Shown here piece after piece: positions 24,125 through 38,200 of a stretch of DNA of 64,000 nucleotides (its first letter is position 1; every line of letters starts with the position of its first letter). Source of the DNA: Rotaria macrura (lineage: Eukaryota; Rotifera; Eurotatoria; Philodinida; Philodinidae); contig OENT01000051.1 in the NCBI GenBank assembly GCA_900239685.1, positions 186,001 through 250,000 on the forward strand, in the 5' to 3' direction. Below the pieces are notes generated by a model. It was not told the origin of the DNA. It ran no database searches and worked only from the letters and a program-made list of their open reading frames with translations. Made by a program: the position numbers and the translations under genes.

Positions 24125-27100
24125 GGCGATGACTGGGTAGCCAAACTGGTGCATCCGCCAGTGGCAACTTGATTCTTGCATAGAACAATATATGTATGAA
24201 AATTGAATATTTCTGAGAACCTTAAGTGTCTTAAATTCAATTGACAAAGAACGGAGTTACAATTCTTTTTCATTTTTTATCTGAGCTAACATAGTTTAGG
24301 AAAACTACTTTTTACTGCGTGAAAGCCCATTCAATGCTCTACGAAACGGGTTCTATAAGCATTTATTCCATTGGAAAAATGCTTTCTTAAAAACAAAAAG
24401 AATTCGATTTTTATATGCGACACTGAAAATGAAGGGTCTTTTTTTGTCACAGAGCGTTAGGTTATGATAAAACCTTCGTATATGTCTGACTTTGTAGTAA
24501 AACTAAGTTATTCTTGTAGTAAGAATCAGTTGGGATAAATTGCATCGAATGACGTTCAAAGGAACTTATTAGCTCTCGCGTCTTTCGCGATAACTGAAAA
24601 ACAATGTGTTAAAAATATTAGCAGTGTTATGGTTTGAAAAATCGTACCGAGACGCTGTTACACTGCTGTGCAATACTCTAGTAGATTAATGTAACATCTG
24701 TATTCAAAGTCATTCTGATGAAAAAAGGCATCTTCTCATGGTTTCCCAATGATCTGTTACATATGTGTGATTCTTTTCTAATGTTTATTCTTGTTTGTAT
24801 CATAAATGCATTTGATTTAATCGGGTGGTATTTGTCAAATAAATTTTTGATCTCATTTCAATCATAGATAAAAATGTGAAAAAAATTCAAAATCGATACG
24901 AAGAGTGACAGTTAGAGAAGCAGCTACAACCTGATACATATTTCAGTAAAAATTGATTTTTATGAAATAGATCCACGTGGCCGTCTATCTTCAAAGCGAT
25001 GAGACGAGTCGTATTTAATTAAATTATTAGAAAATGAAACAAAATCATGATTCAGTAGAGCAGAAACAGGCTGCCAGTTGGATCACCCGATGAAAAGTTT
25101 TACGATGAATATAAAATTATGAAACCCGTGCTTGTGTCATAAACAATCCCATAGATTGGTGAGGTACGAAAAAATCTGGTTTCATATCTGACAGAATTCT
25201 TTAATTGTTCGTTTTTATTCTTACGTAAACGATGGAAGAATAAATTCGTTATAGCATGCTTTAGGATATAAAACGAGATGTGTGTTATGAGTCTTCGCTC
25301 TTACCTTAAGTATAAATACTGTGGTTATAAATTGAAACATGCAAGAATAATTACCTATTCGAAGATTGTCAAGATAATGGAAACTTTTGTAAGGTTCAAT
25401 TAAAATGGGATTCAAGAGACAGGTAGATTACTATCTTATTCGTAGATACCTATTCCGAGTATAATTAAAATAAAATCTTGGCTTATTTTCAGTGATTTAC
25501 GGGCTCTTATTAATTTAGTAGTGATGAGAAAAGAAGGTTTTCTTTAGATGATGTATCACATCGGGATTAGTCGATCTTTATTCTTACTATTTGAAGCTTT
25601 ATCATGGTTACGGTACAACGCAATTGAAACAAGAATCAGAGATATATATCGTGCGAGGTCGGTTGAAACTTGAATTAAATGACATGACAGCGGGCTTGAT
25701 GTAACCGTGTCTTCGCGACTGAACCTTATTATCAGTTATAATTTTCCCACATGAAAATGGAAATATCTAAGTGAACTGGAAATAACATCGAAAAATTGAA
25801 GTACTATTTTTTAATGTCATCAAAAGTGATAAGCTAAATGACATGGATCTGATTTCTATTACTGGAAAATAGTAATATGATGATCTCATTCGACTACTGA
25901 CGGTTTTTAATTGGTATAAAAGGATTATTTTACAATGCACATTGACGGATGTGTATTGATGCATGTCTGTTTGTTTGTTTCTCGTCCCATTAAATGCAAT
26001 AAGTAAATTGTTCACTTTGAGTTTTAGTTTTTCTGATATAGTCTATAAGTCTGTTCGGTTCCAACTATGATCCTTTATCTCTGTCCTTCTCTCTCCAACA
26101 CCACATGAATTTCTCTTTATTTGATCTCTAATTGTTGTGCCGATATATTGATCGATAATATGATACCAAGAAAAAAAACCTAGAATTTCCGTTAAATCGA
26201 AAGTAAAAACAACCACGTATATGAAAACGATGATAAATCAATGTGGATCTGGAAGTCGAATTCCTTAAATTTCTATTGTTTTATATTTGTATTTATAATA
26301 TCTAACTGTTTACAGACGTACGATTACATCTTACTTTTGACTGCTTACAACTTTAAATTCTTGAAAATTTAACATTAAAAATAGATTTGATAGACTGTAT
26401 TTAATTTTATATTGTATTTAATTTGTCACGTAAAAACATTGTAAACTTATTCTCAATCAGAAGTTATTAGAATTCATTTCTTGATGTAGGAAACTTTCGT
26501 CAGTGTATAATGATTGTTCCTATTTCATAGGTAAGTGCTACTGAAGAAGGTGGTATATGATGTGTTAGTCGTTGTAGGAACTTCAACAATATTACTCGAA
26601 TTTTGAATAATTCTCACTTTTAAGATTGATCTTTGGAAGATCTTTTCTTTGTCAGATAGAGACAATCTATTTTCAAATGATTTGCTTGTATTTAAAAATC
26701 ATTGACGCATCACGAGGTCTATGTTTGAAACGGGTAGAAAAAGCTTGATTAGTTAAATTGAAAAAGGGCAACTTTTAACATTTCTCTTTTTTGGAATGTT
26801 TCTCTGCTTAAATAATTACAATTTGATATAGTAACTGTCATTGTGATGAGGTAAATGTGGGTACAAATGAGGATACAAATCTGTGTGTGTGTGTGTAGAT
26901 TGAGATACTTCTATTTATCTTCAGTAACCAGATTTTTCTCTTCGAATCATAAAACCATCTGTCTGGAGAATATCTTTCATGAAAAGATGTTCAGTTCATC
27001 AGGTTAAAGTCTATCTGACTTCCGTTATATATTAGTTGCATGACTAAGACTTGTAAAAATATATTTTTGGTCCTAGTTGTATTCTAGATACTAATTTGAA

Positions 27101-28822
27101 TTGTCGCATGTAAATCTCTGGATTCTTCTAGTAACGTGATAAATTGAACTTTTTTCGCTTTGGATCACATGAGTATCGATGAGGTTTTCAACACATCACA
27201 ACAATTAGTGCCGAAAAACAGTTTGGAACACGTTCGATATAAAAAAAATTCGATTACTTTCACACACTGTACGCATTGGTAAAAGATAGAAATGCGATCA
27301 AAATAAAACAATGCTCTACCAGTAAGTAGGTCTTTGCTTCATCGACCGGTAAAATAAGAATACAGGCCGAATCTGATGTTTTCAAATTTTTTTCGTCTAT
27401 GAATCGTGAGAATTAAAAATATCATAATGTTCTGATACTCGCGCGCATTGTAGCGGTGTTACATGAATTCAAGGTAGCCTAGATTGGAGGAAAAGAAATG
27501 GAACAGATATGTATGACGTTGGATTGATACGAATTGGAACTGTTAATTTCGGTATTTCGTATCCAATTTTATTGAAATATGTCAAACGATGCATTGTAAA
27601 ATAGTGTTCGTTCATATTCATAATCAGTTTATTAGTAGAAGATAAATATTAGCTAGATCACTTCTATTTCTCAGATTTTTTTAAACATATAATTGAAAAT
27701 TTACGTTTCTATTGAAAGAATATTCTTTGCTTTTCTTTTGAATAAGAAAAGACAAAAAATATTCATTACAAATAAAAATTGTTTCTCTCCTCCGATAATT
27801 GACTTCATTGATCAAACACATGAACAATACGTATCGAGATCGATAGAAAATTCTCAGATAAAAATTAGTAATTCATATAAATGTACTTCTTAAACGAATA
27901 TATTGTCAGAGTTGCCTCTAGCTGACCATAATTTCGAGGGGACGGTGTAGCAGATGTTTTTTGAACAAGAAGGGCAAGTTTTGAAAATTTTTGAGGAGTT
28001 TAACTTTATTTTTGCTAACAGAGACAACAAAAATTTCGATTTTTCACAAAAAAAACGTTAATTTTTAATTATTGGGGGAGTCTTACATACACCGCCAACA
28101 CTCTCCCACCCTCCCGATGGCAGAGTCCTCGGTATTGTGAAAAAGTAAATTTGCCATTAACATATAAACCAAAGTATATACATATATATATTTCATCTGA
28201 TCTCATTTTCATATGATTGAGCAAAACGCAAGCCTCTTTAGAATTCGTTTTTCCTGCAGTGTTTATGCCATAATTAGATTGCAACAGAGATGAAGAGCTT
28301 TGGGCAAGGAGCAAGTATATTTTACTCATTATTTTTATAAATAGGATATGCAAGAAGCGAGTAATTTTTTTGCAAGTAATGAACAGTGATGATAAATAAA
28401 AAGGAACGCTCTTCTAATCACTATTGTTTAAAAGCACAAGTTGAGTTAGACAGCGAGCAAGAACTGATCCTAAAGATGAACAAAAACTCCCAATAGCAAC
28501 TACACTTGACGAAGATAGTTATAGCATCCAATTCCAAAATTGCATTTAAAATATTCATCTTCCATATTTCATTGCTTGGTGATCGCTCAGATGTCGTAGA
28601 TTTCAAGATTCACGTCTCAAATCAGTACTGAATTTAAGTTCGCAAAACTGAAAATAAGTTTATACATTTTTATAAAGCAAGATAGCACTTTGTAATAGGT
28701 TTAGAACGAAAATGATATTAACAATAAAAAAAGGTCAAGCATATAATTGTTAAGCACAAAGTTATGAAGCGGACATATTAAATTGACAGTTTCTATCTAT
28801 GGTATACGAAAGTCTCGAGAAC
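24125..28822. other. Gene-free accessory sequence
   Basis: A 4.7-kb AT-rich region. There is a short GT microsatellite near 26882-26898. No frame shows a domain or a credible splice pattern in either orientation. I see no tRNA or rRNA. Confidence 0.4.
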
Positions 28823-29141
28823 AGGGGGCGTACTCCTTCCTCTCTCTCCATCCCCCAACATTTCAAAAGTAGGAGAGTTTAAGGTCTTTATTCATATCAA
28901 TTAAGCAACTATAGTCTCCAGAAAAGTCTTTTTTCTATTTTTTGTACCAAAACCACAACATTTTCAAAAGCAGGTGGGGCGAACACCCAAGGGGGAAAAA
29001 GCTGATTATTGATTAGATATGACTATCAGTGATTATCACTGATAATCACTGATAATCACTAATAATCATTTCTAATCAATAATCAGCTGTTTCCCCCTTG
29101 CGAACACCCCACTACACGTGCCTGTCGGTCGATACGCCCCT
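28823..29141. mobile_element. Possible hAT-like MITE hosting a second element
   Basis: CAGGGGGCGTAC near 28821 and the complementary ATACGCCCCTG ending near 29141 resemble hAT-type CAGGGGCGTA termini in inverted orientation. I could not find an 8-bp target duplication, so the boundaries are tentative. The MULE-like MITE at 28989-29099 sits inside it and interrupts a stretch that reads cleanly once the insert is removed. Confidence 0.4.
28979..29109. mobile_element. Mutator-like MITE (111 bp) with 10-bp target duplication
   Basis: The element 28989-29099 has terminal inverted repeats of about 29 bp with one mismatch, each starting AAGGGGGAAA. It is flanked by the exact 10-bp duplication GCGAACACCC at 28979-28988 and 29100-29109. 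The core is a short tandem array of GATAATCACT. Target duplications of 9-10 bp are characteristic of the Mutator (MULE) superfamily. There is no coding capacity. Confidence 0.8.
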
Positions 29142-29143
29142 GG

Positions 29144-29723
29144 TTTCTATTTCAATATTGACAACACCATTTTTCAAATCATCATTGTAAATCATCAGTC
29201 AAAGAAAACAGTGTCAAAAAAGACGCTATCTTTATTGGTCTTTACCTCATGGCAATATATGAAATAAACAAACAATAGACGTGTGTATATGACCACTTAA
29301 AAATGATCATAGAACTAGTCAAAAAAATAGATCTTAGTTTTAGTTTGATGAACTAATGCAGTATTTTAAAAACAATCGAATTCTGATGAAACAAGAATAA
29401 ACGGTAGAATTTGTGATTTAATAAAAATCGATTAGAAGTGAATGAAAACAAAAACCATCGAAAGAAACTATGACTGTACTTTTTTTAGATATTTTGCATT
29501 GGATTCAAATACAAGTTATGATAGAAAAATCAAGAATTTGTGAATGGCTCAGTTGCCTGTAACATATAACTATGGTCGCATTGAAGAAGACAAGAAGAAA
29601 CTAAGGCAAATTGTTTATTTATAAATAAACTTGTATTTACTTCAAAGCCTTGCAAAATATTGTACTGTGAAAATTTTAAATAATTGACTTAACGATACGA
29701 TCGAAATGTCTTGGACTACTAGA
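29144..29723. other. Gene-free spacer
   Basis: AT-rich sequence between two mobile elements. No gene or repeat recognised. Confidence 0.4.
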
Positions 29724-31214
29724 TTCTCCGACAGAGATCCGCGAATCAATCGAAAAAGCGACTCGTCACCGCCTCGTCATGCTGGCGATTTGCTCATTGC
29801 TGCCTCGCCTCGCCTAGAGTTTATAATAAAATAGTTATTTTTAAGTAGTTTTTCAACCAGCCATAACAATCAAATAAAGAACATTTTATACATTTAAATA
29901 AGTTAAAAGAACAAACATATTATTGATAATCAAATAAATAAAGATCGTTCATTTTTTTACTGAACGTATAAACAATGCTCAGAGAACTGCGTCAGTGCAA
30001 TAGTCGGACTAGACTGAATAATTAAATATACGTGTATTCAGAGTTTGCTAAAAGCCATCTAGCAAAAAGCAATCTGCAAAGGTGCACAGGATTATGATCA
30101 AATGAACTAATTTTTTTCTACTGGTAGAGATACTTCAAAGTTTTTATTCATCAGTAAAAGGTTTAATAAGATCAATTAGACTTATTACCACTAATTTAAA
30201 AGATAAAAATTCACATTTATATGCGAAAGATAAACTATAAATTTGGGGTTTCTAAAATCGGATTCAAATTCCCCTGTTCTTAGATTTTCAAAATTATGTA
30301 ATACTTTATTTGAATCCTTGAGTTTTCTCTATTTTATCTAACTTCGTAAAATCCTCTCAAATCTGTTTGCACTGAAAAGATCTGAAAACACCAGTGACGT
30401 TAGTTAACGTTTGATGGAGTACTCCTCTGGACAGTGAACAAAATAGCAACACTACTCGAGAACTTACTGACAAATCATATTTTTAGAGGTCTTATTTCCT
30501 TATCATTTTGGTTAACAGATGTTCTATGTTCATCAAGAAAAGGTGTTCCTCGAGTCAAAATACTGGAGAACGGTAAATAGTGCTAGTCGACGCACACGAC
30601 ATTTTGTAGTACTTTGACTCTGATACCGTTAGTTATTTGATGAAAATAGAACAGTTTTTTAACCAAAATGATCAGTATAACAATCTCTACACAATGGAAC
30701 TTGCGAATAAAATTTAGGATAAGTTTCTATTTTTGTGGTTGATGATTAATAGAAGTGTGTTGGAAAAGGTCAAACTCCGTGTTCAAGTAATTAGATGGTG
30801 CTAGATTTGAAGTGTGTCAATAAGCTGCTACTACTCGAATAGAAGCTTGGAAATATCCTCTACCATCACGAAAAGCATCAGATTATTTGTTCATCACTCT
30901 GTAGAGATATACAGTTTTCTCTTTTAAGCTGATTGTTGAGACACTCTGCATACTAATTTATTGTCCTGATTTGATAAACTTCACCACAAATGCAAACACT
31001 TAGAAAGAGCTGCATAAAATCGAAAGATATCCTTAAAGATTTGCCGTCTATTCATCAAAAATAGCATTCTAAGTATAGGCGAGTCGACTCGGCTAGTTAC
31101 AAAATCAACTGGTGCTCGCCGCGGTGTAGAAAATGCCGCCTCGCACCGCCATGAGGCGAGGCGGTGCGAGACGAGACGAGTAAACTCGGCGATTTTCGGA
31201 TCTCTGTTCTCCGA
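29724..31214. mobile_element. Non-autonomous hAT element with 8-bp target duplication
   Basis: The element body is 29732-31206. Its ends are inverted: CAGAGATCCGCGAATC at the left against CAGAGATCCGAAAATC read from the right. The flanks are the identical octamer TTCTCCGA at 29724-29731 and 31207-31214. An 8-bp duplication with a CAGAG-type terminus is the hAT signature. Subterminal DNA is rich in ACTCGTC/GCCTCGCC-type motifs at both ends (29760-29815 and 31080-31195), in inverted orientation. No transposase frame remains. Confidence 0.8.
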
Positions 31215-32286
31215 TATTTGAAGCATGGGCATATCTCGATGGCATAAGCTTGTTCTCAACGTAGACAAAAAGAGAGCGAGTATGCAGATTTATTATCGCA
31301 TATTTTTCTGAGTGGATACGAACATCATAAAGAGCGAAACAAATTATACTGTTTATAAGCAATTAATTTTTCTCTAATTTCAAAGCAGTGGTAAGAAACT
31401 CTTATTACTTTTCATTAAAAATTCGTTCACATAGTAACATCTGTCAACATATTTTTCCGATCTTTCAATAGGTGACATCTGTTGACACTTCATAATCTAT
31501 GGTTGTAACATACTTCCAGATGGAAACTGAACAACAGCCAGCAAAGTAACAACTATTCGTTCATTCGTTCTTATGATAATTTGCCTGATCAATCAATGAA
31601 AGAAAATGTTTTATGTTCAAATATTTATGTTATACATCGATTTTCAGTATACAATTCACTCTACATCTTATTTAACTAATCGACGTAATCGCACTAGTTT
31701 TCGTGGTTGTCTTGACAAAGACATTCCTTGTGATCTCTGATAATCGTGCCGGTATTTATTTTATATTTAAATCTTTCATCTTCAAATGTTTCTATTAAAG
31801 AATTATATTAAATACGGTGAAATCGGTCTTGATTGACCTCATATCGAATTGTTTGTATTTCAATGTTATGTTTTAGCTGATTATTTACTTTGAACACGAT
31901 ACACAAAAGCATGATCCTCAATTTCATTATGAAATACTCTCTACAAATGTTTCAAATCATTGCTTCTACCGTAAATCTAATACTAATAATCCACAATTAA
32001 ATGTGTTCTATTCGCGGGACGCAATTAGTTCTTTGTTCCTGATCGAATTCTACTTAAGTGAAGTTCTTGTCATCCAACACCAACATTGAAAACCTCATGA
32101 ATTAATTAGATTCATTTTTATCAATGAATACAAGCAGGTGTCTCATTGTGTATTTCAAAGGATTATTTTAGAATTATTATAGATATTTATTGAGAGGAAT
32201 AATGTGACTTATATAGTTAATAATTATTATTATTGTTGTTGATTTTTCTAGATTATAATTTAAAACATATTCGAGAAATAAAAAAA
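31215..32286. other. Region upstream of UBE4B
   Basis: I see no gene. An acceptor-like TTTTTCTAG at about 32243-32251 just upstream of the UBE4B ATG suggests an intron in the 5' leader or a trans-splice acceptor; this is inference. Confidence 0.4.
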
Positions 32287-35200
32287 ATGAATGAAATACC
32301 GGACGAATCAAATGCAATTGTTGAATCAACAACAGATTTAACGCCATCACCACCACTAACAACAACATTATCACCGGATGAAGTATGAATTTAACGAAAA
32401 TTATTTTACTCGTACATATAGTCTTATTTCAATATAGCTTCGTCGTCGTCGTTTGGAAAGATTTTCTAGTGTATCAACATTAAAATCTCAAACATCAACT
32501 AGTTCCAATGAACCTAATGATAAACATGTTTCATCGCAATTATCTAATGAACTTGCCAGTATTTATTATTGTATTTAATTACAAAAGATAAATTTTTCTG
32601 AATTATTTTTTTCTTCAGCATGTCAAATTGATTCTCGACAAGCGAATATAGTCGAAGATACAAATATGGATGTTGAAGATTTATCTACAACAGAAATAGT
32701 AGCGGCCAGCGGCGAACAAAAGTTTTCTTTTTTTCTTTTCAAATAGAATGATGATTAATTGATGAATGTCATTTTATTTTTCTGTCAGATTATTAAAAAC
32801 TCAACAATCGACCGGTGATAAGCGTTCACATGATATTAATTCAACTAATACAGTTAAAGAGATAAAAGAAGACGATCAACTTTATGATGATGCAAGTAGC
32901 AATGGAACAATTAAGAAAAGAAAATCTGATGTATTGAACATTTTTTCTCCATTGAAAATAATGATGGTTCATTAAAGATTTTTATGTTTTTTTTCTTTCT
33001 TTCCAATTAGAATTTCTTAAATAACGAACCGGAAGAACCTATCCTTCGACGTATTATTCGTTTAATAATGAATATCACTGATCAAAATCAATCATTTTTT
33101 AATGATTTAATCGAAAGTAATCAATAGCAAGAAATTTAATTGATTTTGATGAAAATTAACTTGTTTGGTTTTATTTCGTTGTTAGTGTCTTTACAACGTC
33201 GATCGAAATTGATTTTATCCGACATATTTTTTCGATGTTATACATCAACGCAGACTGATTTACTTAAATCTTTCATAGGGTAATGATAAACAAACAAACT
33301 AATTTGGATTTTTCTCTGAATTTAAAAAATTTTTCTCTGTTATTTTTCAAGTAATGATTCAAAATATTCAGATCAATATGATATTTATCTATGGTACTTT
33401 TTAAATGTTTATACTCGTTGTGATTATAAGACTTCATCGGTAAGTAAAAGAACAAACATATTTCGTGATCATAATATTTTCATTATTCAGCAAGAAGAAC
33501 GTGATCTTATTGAGCATTGTCGATTATTATCTGTGCGATATATACTTATTTATATAAATAACAATGAAATATTTCTTGATTCGTGGAACAAAACACTTAA
33601 ATTACTTGATATTTTGTTGATGGATATGTGTCCAGAATGTTTACATACATCGTTTTTACATGATATTGTCAAAATATCATACACTCAAGAACCCAAAATG
33701 AAGGTAAATAGAGAATGAAATAGGAATCAATTTTAAGTCCTAGCATCATATCACTTTTGAATCAGAAGGAAATACATCATATGAATATTCTGGAACGACA
33801 CATGACTAATAAACTGTTGCTATCGATTAGAAAATTTATGAAATTCAAGAACTGAAGAATTTACATTCAGCTAATAGAATAGATACTCGATTGGCAGTCT
33901 AAATGTCTAAAGGAAAAATATCGGAGAGGAAAAAAATTATATCGATATAAAAAATAGTTGATCAATGCTTAAGAGAGTTGTGGGTGGTAAAGAACATGCT
34001 TTATTATATGAGTTAGTATTAAGTCCCCCCCCCCCCCTTCACCGATCGGTCTCCATAATGGAACATGGTATGATGTTGAAATTTTATTCGAATATTAGTG
34101 TTAGTCAGTCATGCTTGTAAAATACATTTCAGCTTTCTATCTCTTTATTTACAGGAATTATGATAATTTCAATGTATGCATTAACCGTATTTTAGGGGTT
34201 GTCGCATTTACAACGAAATTCTATCGAAGTCATTTGAAAATTCTATTCTTTTTTTTTCGTTTGCATACAACGCTTGGGACTAGGGCCCCGCGTGGCCCTT
34301 TTTTCGAATTTCTTCCTTGTTCTGTTTTTAGGTCTACATGCAGTTAAAAGATTTCTAGAAATACAATAAAAAACCTAAATTTTGTTAGAAGTAAAGCATT
34401 TTTTTCATCATCTAAAATCTTTTTGGAAAAAACAGCCACGAGAGGCCCTAGCTGGAAGTGTTAGCTTTCAAACAAAAATAAAACATCTGAGGTTATCTTT
34501 TGATTATGTAGAAAATTGTTGCAAATGCTTTGTGAAGCTCCTGCTTTTAGAAAATTTTAAAACAAAGTTGATGTAATATTTTTGAGCAACAATAAAACAT
34601 AAAATGATATAAACCCAGGCATGCAATGTATTATTTAAAAGTACTCGTGAAAGTTAATCAAATAACCAATGATGCTTTGCATAATGTTGTATATCGTGTC
34701 ATCTATATATCTATTCTTGTGATTGCCTTATGTCATCAATGTACAATAAAATTTGCGAACTTTTTCATTCTGTTGAGTGAAGTTTGACTACCAGAATTTT
34801 ATTTACGACCGAGTGGAATAACATGTCTTAGTGAAAAATATTTTCTATTGAAAAAAATGACCTGGACTCCCCACCCCCCAGCTCTTTTTAACTATTTTTA
34901 CCTGTGGTCCCCCTCAGGGTTTTATTCGGATGGAAAATATTTTCCCTAAATTATAAACTATTCGACTCCGTTTTTGATGCTGATTCCGAATACCACATGC
35001 ATGTAGCTGGTAAATAAAATCCTGATAGTCAAAATTGTAAAATACAACTCGAATTCGTAGCATATTTCTACAAATGGCGAAAACATCGATTTTTTTCCAG
35101 ACATTTTTCTCAAAATGAAAATTCTAACCAGCTCAGTATATGTAGATTTTTATGGAGCATCTTTCTGTAATAACATTTTTCTAATTACAATGGCCTAAAG

Positions 35201-38200
35201 TTTCGAAATCTCAAGTGAGATCTTAAAAAAATACATTGTAGTAGTGAAAATGCACTGTAATGAGAAAATTCTCGCTTCTCTGTCAGTAATCATTCAATCA
35301 TTCGAAAAAATTTCAGGATATCTACAACTTGGTTTACTCTATCGAACTACGATAATATCAGTTAGAAAGCTTTGTTTTAAACAAATTTTAGTGATCCTAT
35401 ACTCACAGATGGTCTACGAAGATACACAACTTGTGAAAGCCATTACTCCGTCAAGATACGCTTGTTTGCCGAAAAATTTTCGGAATATATGCACTTTTAC
35501 ATCCTCAACAATCTCGTAAACAAAAAATATGCACCTTAAAAAAATCGAGTTTTTTCTTGTAGGGCCAGGTCAAATTTTTTTATCGAAAATCCACTTTTTC
35601 ATAAAAAAAAGTCTGAAAGTTGTATTGATCTTTAACGTACACACTTCAAGGAACTCGAAAATATATTTATCTCCTTTTGAAGCTTTCTGACGAAAATTTC
35701 GAATTTTGAAGGGGGGGGGGAGGCCTTAACATTCTAACTATAATCAAATATAGATAATGAAAAAAATTGATATTGTGTCATGTTTTTACATTAGTAACTG
35801 TAAATGATCAGTCATCTAAGCATTCCATAACATTTATAGCACTGTCATAATATGATTCACCAAGATTATCTACATGACGTTGAATAGCAATCATTTTATG
35901 CTAGTCTCTAAACATGCAGTAAATTGAACACGCATATGACGAAAACGATTTTCTTCTCCTTGTAGAGATTTTATGAATGGCCAATTCATAAATGAAATAA
36001 CTGGAAATTTTGCTTGAGCTACATCATTTGAAGTAATAGTTCTCCGCTTAACTCTTTTATTTAGTTGACATCAGGTATTCTTCAGCATCATTACTATAGG
36101 TTAATATTGTATACTTGTACAATTATTAGGAAAGCAATAATGAACTAAGTGATTAGAGTTACCATTTATTTGAGACATCATTTTTTTCGATATTTTTCCA
36201 GCACACTTCATTTTCAGACCCAAACCTGATGGACTTTATTGTCGGCATATGTATAATTATCAGTAGTATACCATGGTTCGAATCAAACCAATTTGATGCG
36301 AAGACGTCTCTAGATGTCATGCTGCTATTCGCCGTAGTTGATATATATTGAAAAATAATACGAATAATTTTAAATGATTCATTCTACTATTGACTTATTT
36401 ATGCACTTGTTAAACTAATGAGTCATGTTCTTCGTCTGATCTAATGGAGCATCATCTAGTTGTATTTAAATTTAGTTTTAAATTTTCGCGTATCATCTAT
36501 TCTGAAGTGAGATATTAAATATTCGAAATTATTTCATGCTTAATAGCAAACTTTGTCAACAAATTTCAATTTCGTGAAGGAGTATATACTTATTAGAAAA
36601 TTTAATTATAAAAAAGTGGCAGATCATTCCATTCTATTGGAAAAGTCAATCTAATTGTAAACGCTCATGCAAAAAACCAAACGTTGCCAGAATATTTAGA
36701 ATCGAATTTTGTTCATCATCGCTCATCATGTGACTTGATGTTGACCAACGAAATGTTTTGGTGGATATTTATATTGGAGGTTTTCTTTTATTTTTGATAT
36801 CTTATATATTTTTCAACGAAAACAGAATTAGCCATCTAGTATTCTTTTCGAGTTGGAGTAAGGGTGAATAAATAGTTTGGGAATTACGGTTGATCGGAAC
36901 AAGATAGATATCTACAGTTTGAAGTAGAAATTGAAATTCGATGGAAACTTACATACTACATCGTTTGCGACAAATCTTCTCTATACATTCCATTAAGTTA
37001 ATAAAAAACAGGGCACAATATCTTGTAAAAGTATGATGATCTTCAAATATTTACGAATAGTATATTAGAATCAACACGACAATGTCTATAAACTCTATAC
37101 GCCCAACGTTGCCATAATTGATTCAGTATATAAATTTGACTATGTTTTATCAGCACATGGAGAAATTTTTGTAAAAAAAAGTGCATTATTTGAATGTTTT
37201 CAGTAGTGTCGGTTAAAAACACACTTTTTAGAAAAATCTTGTTTCTAACGGTTCGATACAGTTTTATTTTACTCTTTGCGACAGTAAAAGCTGTCGATTT
37301 CTGTTATATTTTGATTGAATATGAGTTGGAAAATATATTCACTCTGCTGCATTTTAAAATGAACATAATTTTGCTTTTTATCAAGCATTCGTAACAAGTG
37401 TAACCTTTGATTATGAATAAAATATTGATTTATGTTGATGAACGATTCAGAACAACAATATTTTGAGTTGAAAATATTTTCATAGAATTTTCCAAAGGAT
37501 TAAGTGTTTCATTATTCGAAAGTTGTTATTGTCTAGAGTGCATCAATGGACTTCTATTCCGATTTTCTTGAATAATCGAGCATAGATAACCATGAAACAT
37601 GTGATTCACATATACCTGCTGATAAAAATCTTCAGTTTTCAGTTATTCACAAAGTTTAGTTTTTGAATATAAGCTATGAATGTCATCTACGACATCTCAT
37701 TTTCAGAATGGATTTCTCTACACAAATTTCTATTCGATATTTTTGTCAAGATTTACGAAGAATTGATTACTCGTGAAACTATTCTACTCAACTTTGTTCA
37801 ACTTTTATTTTTATTTGTGAATCTTTTACATCAAAGAAATTCTAATTCTATATGTTTAAAATATGTTTGAAGGCTTGTGAATTACTTGTACGCACAATTC
37901 TTTATCGTCTTCGTCAATCCTATTCACAAGCCAATGTATTTATTAATCTTTTATCATTGCTTTTAAATATATGTGAATCTCGAAATGGAAATGATCGACC
38001 TGTTTGTACATATCTTGTGACATTAAATGATTGGTTGCCGCAAGTAGCATTACATGATGGAAAAAGTTTACAACGGATGACTCTTCTATCGCCAATTTTT
38101 TATATATCATGTTTTGCTGAAGATGACATTGACTTACTTGTTGCTCAACTTGAAAAAATAAATGAACAAGAACAAGATGATGACGTAATTATACTCATTA

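Noticed and set aside
24046-24273. Frames crossing the poly-G run and the N gap
   Set aside because: They include unknown bases and poly-Gly from the G run, with no independent support.
36225-36300. tRNA-like GGTTCGAATC segment
   Set aside because: The upstream sequence does not form the acceptor, D and anticodon stems of a tRNA cloverleaf.
37817-37872. Apparent frameshift in UBE4B between the FVQLLFLF and ACELLVRT segments
   Set aside because: A 56-bp GT-AG intron at exactly this place restores phase 0 on both sides, so no frameshift is needed.
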